From assembly GCA_937902395.1 (NCBI GenBank), contig CALGTV010000068.1, positions 1 through 12,128 on the forward strand: a DNA stretch of 12,128 nt, written 5' to 3'. The DNA comes from an uncultured Ruminococcus sp. (lineage in GTDB: Bacteria > Bacillota > Clostridia > Oscillospirales > Ruminococcaceae). Numbering within the stretch: the first letter of the stretch is position 1; every line of letters begins with the position of its first letter. This document shows positions 5,171 through 12,099 of this stretch, piece by piece. A program made the translations under genes and the position numbers. Under the pieces are notes generated by a model that had not been told where the DNA came from, searched no databases, and worked only from the letters and a program-made list of their open reading frames with translations.

Positions 5171-6955
5171 ATGAAGCTTTCAAAGAAAATTGCTGCCGCT
5201 GCTGCATCCGCGGTTATGGCAGTAACATCAATTCCCGTGGCTGCGCTGAATACATCTGCGGCTGACCACAATTATATGGAAGCGTTGGCAATGTCTCTGT
5301 ACTTTTTCGATTCCAACGCCTGCGGAACCGGTATTACTGACGGTCCGTTGACTTGGAGAGGGGACTGCCACACTTACGATGCAACGGCTTCTGTAGGCTC
5401 TCTTGACGGCTCTGCAAAATCTGTAGTTGACCCTGACGGCGACGGAAAAGTTGATGTATCAGGCGGCTGGCACGATGCAGGCGACCATATCAAGTTTAAT
5501 CTCACAATCGGATTTGCTCTTTCAAGTCTTGGTATATCCGACTATCTCAATCCCGGAATCTACGAAAAGGCAAATTGCCGTGACCACTTTGAATATGAAA
5601 TGCGCTGGGGTGCTGATTACCTTATGAAAACAACTTTCCTCGATGATTCGGGAAAAGTTGCGGCTGTTGCTCATACCGTTGCAGACGGAGGCACAGACCA
5701 TTCATTCTGGACTGCTCCCGAAGTTCAGACATATGACCGTCCTATTTTCTGGCTGACAGCTTCAGACAATAATTCCTCAGTAAGCTGTGAAATGGCGGCA
5801 GGTCTTGGTGCGGCGGCTTATGTATTCAAGGATTCTGACCCTGAATACTCCGCAAAATGTGCTAAATATGCAAAAGCACTCCTTGAATTCGGTACAAAGC
5901 ACGTAGGAAACAATACAGGCGGTATCGGCGGATTCTACAGTACTGATGCTCAGTATCAGGACGAGGAAGCTATCGCACAGGCTTGGCTCTGGATTGTGGG
6001 CGAGGGCGATAAGCCTACCCGTGTTCCAAAGAATAAGGATTACGGCGGAAGTCAATATGACGGCTGGGTTTACTCATGGGATAAGGTATGGCAGGGCTAT
6101 GCTGCTCTGATGTACAAGGCTACAGGTGATACAGCTTTCAAGGATGAACTGATCGTTGAAATTCAGGGACAGAACGGCATGAAAGTCGGCACATATAACA
6201 CTAACGGCTGGGGTACTTCACGTATTAACTGCGCTATACAAATGGACGCTTATGTCGTTGCTGACGGCGACCCTAACAGCGAGTACGCACAGGGCGCAAA
6301 ATGGCAGCTTGACTATATGCTTGGCGACAACAATCTCGGCTACAGCTTCTTGTTAGGCTTTGGCGAAAAGTGGCCTGTACATATCCACCACCGTGCCGCT
6401 AATCCCGGCGGTGAGGGTATAACATCTGCTCAGAATCCTGCGGCTAAATATACTAACTATGGTATGCTTGTAGGCGGTATTGATGCTAACGGCTACGAGG
6501 ACCACGCTGACAGATACCAGTATACCGAGGGCGCGCTGGATTATAACGGCTGTTTTGCTATTGCAAGTGCTTGTGCGTCAACCCTTTTCGGCGGAGATGC
6601 AACAACGTTTGATGATATAAAGAAATCTGCGGCTGAAATCAATGCTGATTTCAAGTTTGCTGATGAATCAACAAATCCCACGGAGCCTCCCACAGAGCCT
6701 TCCACTGTTATTCCTTCGGATAAACCCTCGGATACTCTTTACGGCGATGCAAACTGCGACGGCAAGGTATCGATTGCGGACGCTACTGCAATACTTCAGG
6801 CTGTAGGAAATCCCGATAAATATGGACTTTCTGAGCAGGGTACTATAAATGCAGATATCAACGGTGAAGTTGGAATAACTCCCGATGATGCTATTGTAAT
6901 AAAGAAAATAGACGCAGGTATGATGTCAGTTGGGGATATTCCTCTTAAAAAGTAA
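5171..6955 (+). CDS. Cellulosomal GH9 endoglucanase-type enzyme with C-terminal dockerin
   Basis: A secreted 594-residue glycoside hydrolase of family 9, expected to cut beta-1,4-glucan. Residues 1 to about 30 are a signal peptide (KLSKK, an Ala-rich core, then a likely cut near NTSA-AD). The GH9 catalytic domain spans about 33-490: GGWHDAGDH holds the paired aspartates Asp102 and Asp105 that activate water, HHRAAN is the substrate-binding His motif, and YTEGALDYN holds the likely acid Glu453. A short Pro/Thr/Glu linker (about 498-520) leads to a dockerin (523-594) with a first calcium loop DANCDGKVSIAD and a second DINGEVGITPDD. No CBM3c or Ig-like module is present, so this is a minimal GH9-dockerin. 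The start follows GAAAGG about ten bases upstream. No strong hairpin follows its stop, so some readthrough into the 56-residue gene is possible. Confidence 0.95.
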   Translation: MKLSKKIAAAAASAVMAVTSIPVAALNTSAADHNYMEALAMSLYFFDSNACGTGITDGPLTWRGDCHTYDATASVGSLDGSAKSVVDPDGDGKVDVSGGWHDAGDHIKFNLTIGFALSSLGISDYLNPGIYEKANCRDHFEYEMRWGADYLMKTTFLDDSGKVAAVAHTVADGGTDHSFWTAPEVQTYDRPIFWLTASDNNSSVSCEMAAGLGAAAYVFKDSDPEYSAKCAKYAKALLEFGTKHVGNNTGGIGGFYSTDAQYQDEEAIAQAWLWIVGEGDKPTRVPKNKDYGGSQYDGWVYSWDKVWQGYAALMYKATGDTAFKDELIVEIQGQNGMKVGTYNTNGWGTSRINCAIQMDAYVVADGDPNSEYAQGAKWQLDYMLGDNNLGYSFLLGFGEKWPVHIHHRAANPGGEGITSAQNPAAKYTNYGMLVGGIDANGYEDHADRYQYTEGALDYNGCFAIASACASTLFGGDATTFDDIKKSAAEINADFKFADESTNPTEPPTEPSTVIPSDKPSDTLYGDANCDGKVSIADATAILQAVGNPDKYGLSEQGTINADINGEVGITPDDAIVIKKIDAGMMSVGDIPLKK

Positions 6956-6963
6956 AACGAAAC

Positions 6964-6994
6964 TTGCAAATTTTTTAATTTTGTGTTATATAAT
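6964..6994 (+). promoter_or_regulatory. Possible promoter of the 56-residue gene
   Basis: TTGCAA (6964-6969) and TATAAT (6989-6994) are separated by 19 bases, longer than ideal. Transcription would start only about a dozen bases before the ATG at 7013. The arms TTTTTAATT and AATTAAAAA (6972-6980, 6992-7000) also form a weak AT-only hairpin. Confidence 0.4.
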
Positions 6995-7012
6995 TAAAAA
7001 TGAGGTGGACAT

Positions 7013-7183
7013 ATGGGACAGGCTGATAGCCAGTTCAAAGTGTTTATTCGTTTTGCTATTGATGCGCTCAAAGAAGTTGCAGTAGAAAAGGATGAAAATA
7101 AACCTTCAGAAAAAATGGCAAAAATTATTGAGAATCTTCAAAAAAACATTAGAGGACTAAGTTTGCTTACTGCAAAATTTTGA
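7013..7183 (+). CDS. Hypothetical 56-residue protein between the two cellulases
   Basis: A small frame with a clear ribosome binding site (GAGGTGG shortly before the ATG at 7013). It begins MGQADSQFKVFIRFAIDALK and ends in a charged, probably helical stretch (MAKIIENLQKNIRGL). It has no signal peptide, no cysteines and no membrane segment, so it should stay in the cytoplasm, unlike its neighbours. The pattern QFKVFIRF-IDALKE with a C-terminal IIENLQK resembles small uncharacterised proteins I associate with Ruminococcus genomes, but no function is known to me. It is closed by its own terminator, 4 bases after the stop. A two-helix fold is plausible. It may be a regulator or an unrelated passenger. 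Confidence 0.7.
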   Translation: MGQADSQFKVFIRFAIDALKEVAVEKDENKPSEKMAKIIENLQKNIRGLSLLTAKF

Positions 7184-7186
7184 GCC

Positions 7187-7214
7187 AAATCCCTCACGTT
7201 TGTGGGGGATTTTC
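7187..7214 (+). terminator. Terminator of the 56-residue gene
   Basis: AAATCCCTCAC (7187-7197) pairs with GTGGGGGATTT (7202-7212) with one G-U pair and a four-base loop, ending in TTTTC. It starts four bases after the stop codon. Confidence 0.8.
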
Positions 7215-7359
7215 TTGCGATATCACAATAAAGCAAATTAGCCAGACTAAATTAATTATTTTTCTGTAATGCGGTATATCATTCAAAATCGATGCTGAAA
7301 TATAATTGCAGTATGTAAAAAATCACTTTATTTATTAACTATTTGTCAATAAAACTCTG

Positions 7360-7376
7360 TGTTTTGTATACTTGCA
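7360..7376. repeat. 17-bp direct repeat, copy 2
   Basis: TGTTTTGTATACTTGCA, identical to 3630-3646. Both copies are preceded by TGTCAA, 13 bases upstream at the first copy and 10 at this one. It lies about 140 bases upstream of the -10 box of the second GH9 gene. Confidence 0.5.
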
Positions 7377-7477
7377 TAATTTTATTACCGTGATTATATA
7401 CAAAGCGAACAAAGCTTTTATGTTCAATACAGAGAAATTGCTTTGATTTAAGTGATTTTAACCATAATGTAATAATT

Positions 7478-7495
7478 GTGTAACCGCTTTGTTAC
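7478..7495. promoter_or_regulatory. Possible operator (cre-like dyad) at the GH9-2 promoter
   Basis: GTAAC (7480-7484) and GTTAC (7491-7495) flank CGCTTT. The stretch TGTAACCGCTTTGT, from 7479, matches most of the catabolite-control consensus TGWAANCGNTNWCA but not its last two bases. Its position, just upstream of the -35 region, suits a regulator. This is a weak inference. Confidence 0.25.
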
Positions 7496-7514
7496 CAAAA
7501 GTTCGGGAAAATTA

Positions 7515-7522
7515 TGTATAAT
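7515..7522 (+). promoter_or_regulatory. -10 box of the second GH9 gene
   Basis: TGTATAAT contains a perfect TATAAT at 7517-7522, but no convincing -35 hexamer lies at the right distance, suggesting activator dependence or an alternative contact. The leader would be about 55 bases. Confidence 0.5.
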
Positions 7523-7584
7523 ATATGTACAAACATATTGTAGGCACAATTTATTTGAATTTTTAAGAAAGAAGTGTGATGTGA

Positions 7585-9768
7585 ATGAATTTCAAGAAAA
7601 TCAAGTCAGTCGTACTTAGTGGTATGCTCGCTGCTGCATCTGTAGCAGGTTCATTTACCGCAGCTGTTCCCTCTCTCAATGCAGCTGCTGCAACTACTGA
7701 TTACGCAAAGCTCCTCCAGTATTCCCTCTACCTTTACGACGCTAACATGTGTGGTACAGAAGTAGGCGAAAAGTCCGGTATTACATGGCGTGATGACTGC
7801 CATACTGATGACGAAGTACCCGGCGGTTTCCACGATGCCGGTGACCACGCAATGTTCGGTCTTCCTCAGGGCTACACTGCTTCATCTCTCGGCTGGAGCT
7901 ACTATGAATTCAAGGACGCTTATGAGGCAACAGGTCAGGGTGAGCATCTTAAGATGATTACTGACTATTTCTGCGATTTCTTCAAGAGATCTACAAAGCT
8001 TAGCGGAAGCAGCGTTTCAAGCTTCCTTTATCAGAAGGGTGACGGTAATGAGGACCACAAGTACTGGGGACCTCCCGAGAAGCAGGCTGGCGGCAGAAAG
8101 ATGTTCTGGACATCAGGCGGCGCTTCTGATATCGCTGCTGACTACGCTGCAGCTCTCGCTCTGAACTACATTAACTTCGGCAACGCTGAGGACCTTAAGT
8201 ACGCTGAGGCTCTCTACAACTTCTCAACACAGCACAACGCTGTTGCTACTGACGGACCTAACGGCTTCTATAAGTCAAGCGGATGTCAGGATGAGCAGGC
8301 TAACGCTGCTGGTTGGCTTTATATTGCTACAAATAATGAGAAGTACAAGAATGATTGTGCTTCCAAGCAGACACAGTATCTTGGCTGGGTTGACGGCTGG
8401 GATAACAGAGGTCTCGGTGCTGCTTGTGTATACTCACATATCACTGGTGACTGGTCTAAGGTAAACAGCTATATCGGCGGTCAGGCTTCTGGCAGCAATT
8501 ATCTCTTTATGGATAAGTGGGGCAGCGCTCGTCTTAATACAACAATGCAGTTCTGTGCTCTCGCAGCTACAAAGAACTCAAATGCTGATTTCAAGAGCTG
8601 GGCTAAGGGTCAGATGGACTATATCACAGGTGATAACCCTGCAAATACTTGCTTCGTTATCGGATTTGCAAGCAACTCCGCTAAGAATCCTCACCACAGA
8701 GCAGCTTCAGGCTATCAGAGCTATGGCGAGTTCAATGGTGAAGCTCATCCTCAGGCAATCAGCCCCAACGGTCACTCTCTCGTAGGTGCGCTCGTTGGCG
8801 GTCCTACAGATGCAGGCGGTTCATACAGAGATGATATGAACGACTACATCTGCAACGAGGTTGCTATTGACTACAACGCTGGTTTCGTTGGCGCATCTGC
8901 TGGTCTCTACCACTTCTATGGAACAGGCGATACAGTAAACTCTATCGAGGGCGTTGATAAGATTTACAGCGGCGGTGGCGGTTCAACCACTCCCAGTGTA
9001 ACAACAGAAAAGCCACAGGGCGGTACAACAACAAAGACAACTTCAAAAACTCCTTCTGATACAGTTACAACTCCCGTAGGCGGAGATAAGGTTCTTCTCC
9101 CCGATGATATGAAGGTTGGCGTAGAAGAGGGCGATGACGGCGAGATGAACAACTACGCTGAGTTCAACGCAAAGGGCTACAAGACAGCTACTCTCTACTA
9201 CACAGTAAATACAAACGATACAGAAAGCTCAGGCGGTTTCGGTACATGGACAGGTGAGTGGGAGCAGGAAGACTTCAAGGTAAACGTAAAGAACGGTAAG
9301 GTTGAAGTTTCTTACGACATTCCTGCTAATGTTGGTGCAACTGTTAAGGCTATGATTTGGTGGCCTCATGATGACGGCGTAACAATTGACAAGGTTGTTC
9401 TCAGCGGCGGTTCTTCTTCCGTAGATACAACATCTAAGACAACTTCAAAGACAACATCTAAGACAACTTCTAAGACTACATCTAAGACAACTTCCAAAAC
9501 AACAATTAAGGAAGATAATGGCAACGGCAACACAACAACAACAGCTACACTTTACGGTGATGCTAACAACGACGGCAGAGTTTCAATTGCTGACGCTACA
9601 GCAATTCTCCAGAGCCTCGGTAACCCTGATAAATATGGACTTTCCAAGCAGGGTGCTGCTAATGCTGATGTAATCGGCAACGGCAATGGTGTAACAACTG
9701 ACGATGCTATCGTAATTCAGAAGATTGATGCAGGTCTTATAAATGTAAGCAGTCTTCCTATCAAATAA
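7585..9768 (+). CDS. Multidomain cellulosomal GH9 cellulase: GH9, unassigned module, dockerin
   Basis: A secreted 727-residue GH9 enzyme. Signal peptide about 1-35 (KKIK, hydrophobic core, likely cut near NAAA-AT). GH9 domain about 38-460: GGFHDAGDH with Asp84 and Asp87, NPHHRAAS, and NEVAIDYNAGF with acid Glu425, all canonical. A Gly/Thr/Ser/Lys linker (463-501) leads to a roughly 105-residue module (about 502-607) rich in beta-strand pattern and aromatics (GTWTGEWEQEDF, MIWWPHDD). It is probably a carbohydrate-binding module; CBM79, described from ruminococcal GH9 enzymes, is one candidate but I cannot confirm it. A TTSK repeat linker (615-642) precedes the dockerin (656-727), whose first loop is DANNDGRVSIAD and whose second is one residue longer than usual (DVIGNGNGVTTDD). 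An in-frame TGA lies just before the ATG at 7585. Codon use appears more biased (AAG, CTC) than in the first GH9 gene, suggesting high expression. Confidence 0.95.
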   Translation: MNFKKIKSVVLSGMLAAASVAGSFTAAVPSLNAAAATTDYAKLLQYSLYLYDANMCGTEVGEKSGITWRDDCHTDDEVPGGFHDAGDHAMFGLPQGYTASSLGWSYYEFKDAYEATGQGEHLKMITDYFCDFFKRSTKLSGSSVSSFLYQKGDGNEDHKYWGPPEKQAGGRKMFWTSGGASDIAADYAAALALNYINFGNAEDLKYAEALYNFSTQHNAVATDGPNGFYKSSGCQDEQANAAGWLYIATNNEKYKNDCASKQTQYLGWVDGWDNRGLGAACVYSHITGDWSKVNSYIGGQASGSNYLFMDKWGSARLNTTMQFCALAATKNSNADFKSWAKGQMDYITGDNPANTCFVIGFASNSAKNPHHRAASGYQSYGEFNGEAHPQAISPNGHSLVGALVGGPTDAGGSYRDDMNDYICNEVAIDYNAGFVGASAGLYHFYGTGDTVNSIEGVDKIYSGGGGSTTPSVTTEKPQGGTTTKTTSKTPSDTVTTPVGGDKVLLPDDMKVGVEEGDDGEMNNYAEFNAKGYKTATLYYTVNTNDTESSGGFGTWTGEWEQEDFKVNVKNGKVEVSYDIPANVGATVKAMIWWPHDDGVTIDKVVLSGGSSSVDTTSKTTSKTTSKTTSKTTSKTTSKTTIKEDNGNGNTTTTATLYGDANNDGRVSIADATAILQSLGNPDKYGLSKQGAANADVIGNGNGVTTDDAIVIQKIDAGLINVSSLPIK
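9427..9510 (+). repeat. Seven 12-bp units encoding a TTSK linker
   Basis: Seven consecutive 12-base units of the form ACAACWTCTAAG encode TTSK six times and TTIK once. Units differ mostly at third codon positions, so the protein repeat is kept while the DNA drifts. The Thr/Ser-rich, Lys-spaced stretch is a flexible linker, possibly glycosylated, between the unassigned module and the dockerin. Confidence 0.95.
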
Positions 9769-9776
9769 TTAATTAT

Positions 9777-9816
9777 TTACCACCGCGGGTTAATTATCTT
9801 GCGGTGGTAATTTTTT
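9777..9816 (+). terminator. Terminator of the second GH9 gene
   Basis: TTACCACCGC (9777-9786) pairs perfectly with GCGGTGGTAA (9801-9810), followed by six T. It starts nine bases after the stop codon. Confidence 0.92.
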
Positions 9817-9832
9817 GTTCAGGATATATTAA

Positions 9833-9860
9833 GCGTTGATTCACAATCAGCGCAATTTTT
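9833..9860 (+). terminator. Second, tandem terminator-like hairpin
   Basis: GCGTTGATT (9833-9841) pairs with AATCAGCGC (9845-9853), with one G-U pair and a three-base loop, and then AATTTTT follows. It lies 17 bases after the first terminator, so the two may act as a backup pair isolating the GH10 gene. Confidence 0.6.
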
Positions 9861-9910
9861 GGTTAGAATCGGCGTTACAACTCAAATATTGTGGATTTTG
9901 TCATGTTTTA

Positions 9911-9939
9911 TTGACAGGGATGTTTTAATGTGGTAAAAT
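9911..9939 (+). promoter_or_regulatory. Promoter of the GH10 gene
   Basis: TTGACA (9911-9916), a 17-base spacer ending in TGG, and TAAAAT (9934-9939) give a near-consensus promoter with an extended -10. The leader is about 90 bases and holds nothing recognisable apart from the ribosome binding site GAGGG at 10021-10025. Confidence 0.85.
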
Positions 9940-10034
9940 TTTAATAGGCACTATTCAGTGCAAATATTATGTGTTCAATCAGTGGAATTTAGGCGTTCCA
10001 ATGATGAGAATCACAAAAAAGAGGGATGATTATA

Positions 10035-11978
10035 ATGAAAAAATCACACATCACAAAGGCAATGGCAATGGCTTTTGCCGCATCAATTGCTGTCGACACT
10101 GCTCCTGCCGTATACGCGGCAGACAGCACTGCTGAGCCAAAGGTTGTTTACAGCTTCGATTTCGAGGACGGTGACGTTTCCGCATTTACAAACCGCGGCG
10201 GCGATGACACAACAGAGCTTTCAGCTTCAGCAGATGCTGCTGTAAGCGGTGAAAAAGCACTTCTTGCAAGCGGTCGTTCTGAAAGCTGGAATGGTCCTGC
10301 TTTCCGTCTCGATGATAAGCTTGAACCCTACACAGAATACTATATCAGTGCTAAAATCAAAGGCAGATACTACACAGGCGCAATGATGAGCTTCCAGTAT
10401 ACTGTTGACGGAGAAACAAAGTATCAGAATCTGGTACAGAATCTCAACGGCAGTGACTGGATGTCCGTTGAAAGAGTAAAGGTAAGCTTCACAGATGAAA
10501 TGGAAGGAGTATATGTATACTTCGAGGGTGGCTCAGACGATCTTTTCCTTGATGATTTCGTTGTAGAGGAAGTACCCTCAGTTGAAATTGAACAGGATAT
10601 CCCCGGACTTGCTCAGATGTTCGGCAATGAGTTTAAGGTTGGTACAGCACTTGTTCCCAACAACCTCAGCTCACGTTCCACAATGGACCTTGTTGAAAAG
10701 CACTTCTATCAGAGCCTTACAGCAGGAAATGAAATGAAGCCTGATTCAGTGCTTAATAAGGCTGCTTGTCAGGCTTATGTTGAGGAAACAGGAGATGATA
10801 CAGTTCCCCAGATTTCTTTCGGTGCTGCAAAGCCTCTTCTTAACTACTGCCGTGATAATAATGTACCTGTAAGAATTCATACTCTTGTATGGCATTCACA
10901 GACACCTGACTGGTTCTTCAAAGAGAATTATGCAGATGACGGTGAATGGGTAGATAAGGAAAAAATGCTGCTCCGTATGGAGAATTATATAAAGGCTTAT
11001 TTTGAAGAGCTTGTAAAGCTTTATCCCACAGTTGATTTCTATGCCTGCGACGTTGTAAATGAAGCATGGCTTGAGGACGGCAAGCCCCGTCAGCCCGGCG
11101 AGCAGGGTTCAGGCGGTTCAGCTAAATCCGCATGGGTACAGGTATTCGGCGATAACTCATTTATTGAGCCTGCTTTCACATACGCAAGAAAGTACGCTCC
11201 TGAGGGCTGTAAGCTGTACTACAATGACTATAACGAGTACATGGACGGCAAGATGAATGCTATCATTGAAATGGCTAAGGATTTCAAGGAAAAGGGCATT
11301 ATCGACGGTATCGGTATGCAGTCACACCTTGATGCTCGCCAGAGCCTTGACGCTGCATTCCCCTCTGTAAATATGTACAACAAGGCGCTTGACAATTATA
11401 GTGCACTGGGACTTGATATCCAGATTACAGAGCTTGACGTAACAACTCCTGAGAATCCTACAGAAGCTGATTTCAAGGTACAGGCTGATTATTATAAGGG
11501 TATCTGGGACGCTATCTATGCTCATAAGGATAATATCTCCGCAGTAATTCTCTGGGGTGTAACAGATGACCAGAGCTGGAGAGCAAATAAGTATCCTCTG
11601 CTTTTTGATGATGAGTATAAGGCAAAATCTGCATTCCACTCAATCATTGAGGGTTATGAGCTTCCCTCTGAGATTCCCACAAATCCTCCTGTAACTCCTA
11701 CAGAGCCAAAGCCCACTGAGCCTACTGATGAGCCTTCAGAAAATCCCGATGTTGAAGTAACACTTCTCGGCGATGCAAACTGCGACGGCAAGGTAACTAT
11801 TGCCGATTCCACAGCAATTCTCCAGTCTATCGGAAATCCTGACAAATACGGTCTTTCCGATGAGGGTACGGCTAATGCCGATGTAGACGGAACTAAGGGT
11901 ATAACAGCTAACGACGCACTTGGAATCCAGAAATATGATGCAAAGCTTATTTCAGATTTTTCTGAGCTTTCAAAGTAA
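10035..11978 (+). CDS. Cellulosomal xylanase: CBM22, GH10, dockerin
   Basis: A secreted 647-residue endo-beta-1,4-xylanase. I start it at 10035 (MKKSHITKAMAM), nine bases after GAGGG. The ATG at 10026 abuts the ribosome binding site and would only add MII. Signal peptide about 1-28 (likely cut at VYA-AD). A CBM22-like xylan-binding module spans about 33-185 (VYSFDFEDGDVSAF, SGRSESWNGPAF, then LEPYTEYYISAKIKG). The GH10 barrel spans about 190-542: TAGNEMKPDS, HTLVWHSQTPDWF, DVVNEAW with acid/base Glu343, and QITELDV with nucleophile Glu466; WGVTDDQSW is also present. A Pro/Thr/Glu linker (543-575) leads to the dockerin (577-647), with loops DANCDGKVTIAD and DVDGTKGITAND. It has its own promoter and terminator. 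It would clear xylan and so expose cellulose to the neighbouring GH9 enzymes. Confidence 0.96.
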   Translation: MKKSHITKAMAMAFAASIAVDTAPAVYAADSTAEPKVVYSFDFEDGDVSAFTNRGGDDTTELSASADAAVSGEKALLASGRSESWNGPAFRLDDKLEPYTEYYISAKIKGRYYTGAMMSFQYTVDGETKYQNLVQNLNGSDWMSVERVKVSFTDEMEGVYVYFEGGSDDLFLDDFVVEEVPSVEIEQDIPGLAQMFGNEFKVGTALVPNNLSSRSTMDLVEKHFYQSLTAGNEMKPDSVLNKAACQAYVEETGDDTVPQISFGAAKPLLNYCRDNNVPVRIHTLVWHSQTPDWFFKENYADDGEWVDKEKMLLRMENYIKAYFEELVKLYPTVDFYACDVVNEAWLEDGKPRQPGEQGSGGSAKSAWVQVFGDNSFIEPAFTYARKYAPEGCKLYYNDYNEYMDGKMNAIIEMAKDFKEKGIIDGIGMQSHLDARQSLDAAFPSVNMYNKALDNYSALGLDIQITELDVTTPENPTEADFKVQADYYKGIWDAIYAHKDNISAVILWGVTDDQSWRANKYPLLFDDEYKAKSAFHSIIEGYELPSEIPTNPPVTPTEPKPTEPTDEPSENPDVEVTLLGDANCDGKVTIADSTAILQSIGNPDKYGLSDEGTANADVDGTKGITANDALGIQKYDAKLISDFSELSK

Positions 11979-12003
11979 TATAATTATTCTATAAGATAAA
12001 CCG

Positions 12004-12036
12004 ACCGCCGCTGTAATATGCGGCGGTTAAATTTTT
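12004..12036 (+). terminator. Terminator of the GH10 gene
   Basis: ACCGCCGC (12004-12011) pairs with GCGGCGGT (12020-12027) across an eight-base loop, followed by TAAATTTTT. It lies 25 bases after the stop codon. Confidence 0.87.
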
Positions 12037-12060
12037 ATGTGTTTAAAAATTTTTTATTAA

Positions 12061-12095
12061 GGAGACGCTCTCTCTTGCAGAGCGTCCCCTCTTTT
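12061..12095. terminator. Second hairpin near the right edge
   Basis: GACGCTCT (12064-12071) pairs with AGAGCGTC (12079-12086), and after one mismatch two more G-C pairs extend the stem. TCTTTT follows on the plus strand. It may be bidirectional, serving a reverse-strand gene that enters from the right. Confidence 0.6.
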
Positions 12096-12099
12096 CAAT

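Larger units (their letters stand above)
7215..7584. other. Long intergenic region before the second GH9 gene
   Basis: About 370 noncoding, AT-rich bases. They contain the second copy of the 17-bp repeat (7360-7376), a short dyad GAACA/TGTTC (7407-7411, 7421-7425), a GTAAC/GTTAC dyad (7480-7495) and a TATAAT box (7517-7522). No credible coding frame with a ribosome binding site was seen. The length suggests a regulated promoter region. Confidence 0.6.

Noticed and set aside
6972..7000. Hairpin after the first GH9 gene as a terminator
   Set aside because: The arms are A/T only, the loop is 11 bases and no T-run follows. It overlaps a possible promoter of the next gene.
8964..9152. Reverse frame rich in Val, Ser and Pro inside the second GH9
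   Set aside because: It is an antisense shadow of the Thr/Lys linker with no start signal.
5171..9768. The two GH9 genes as a recent tandem duplication
   Set aside because: Their catalytic domains differ throughout, including the acid motif and module order. Only the dockerins are closely alike.
10026..10034. Earlier start codon for the GH10 gene
   Set aside because: The ATG directly abuts the GAGGG ribosome binding site, whereas the ATG at 10035 has proper spacing and gives a normal signal peptide.
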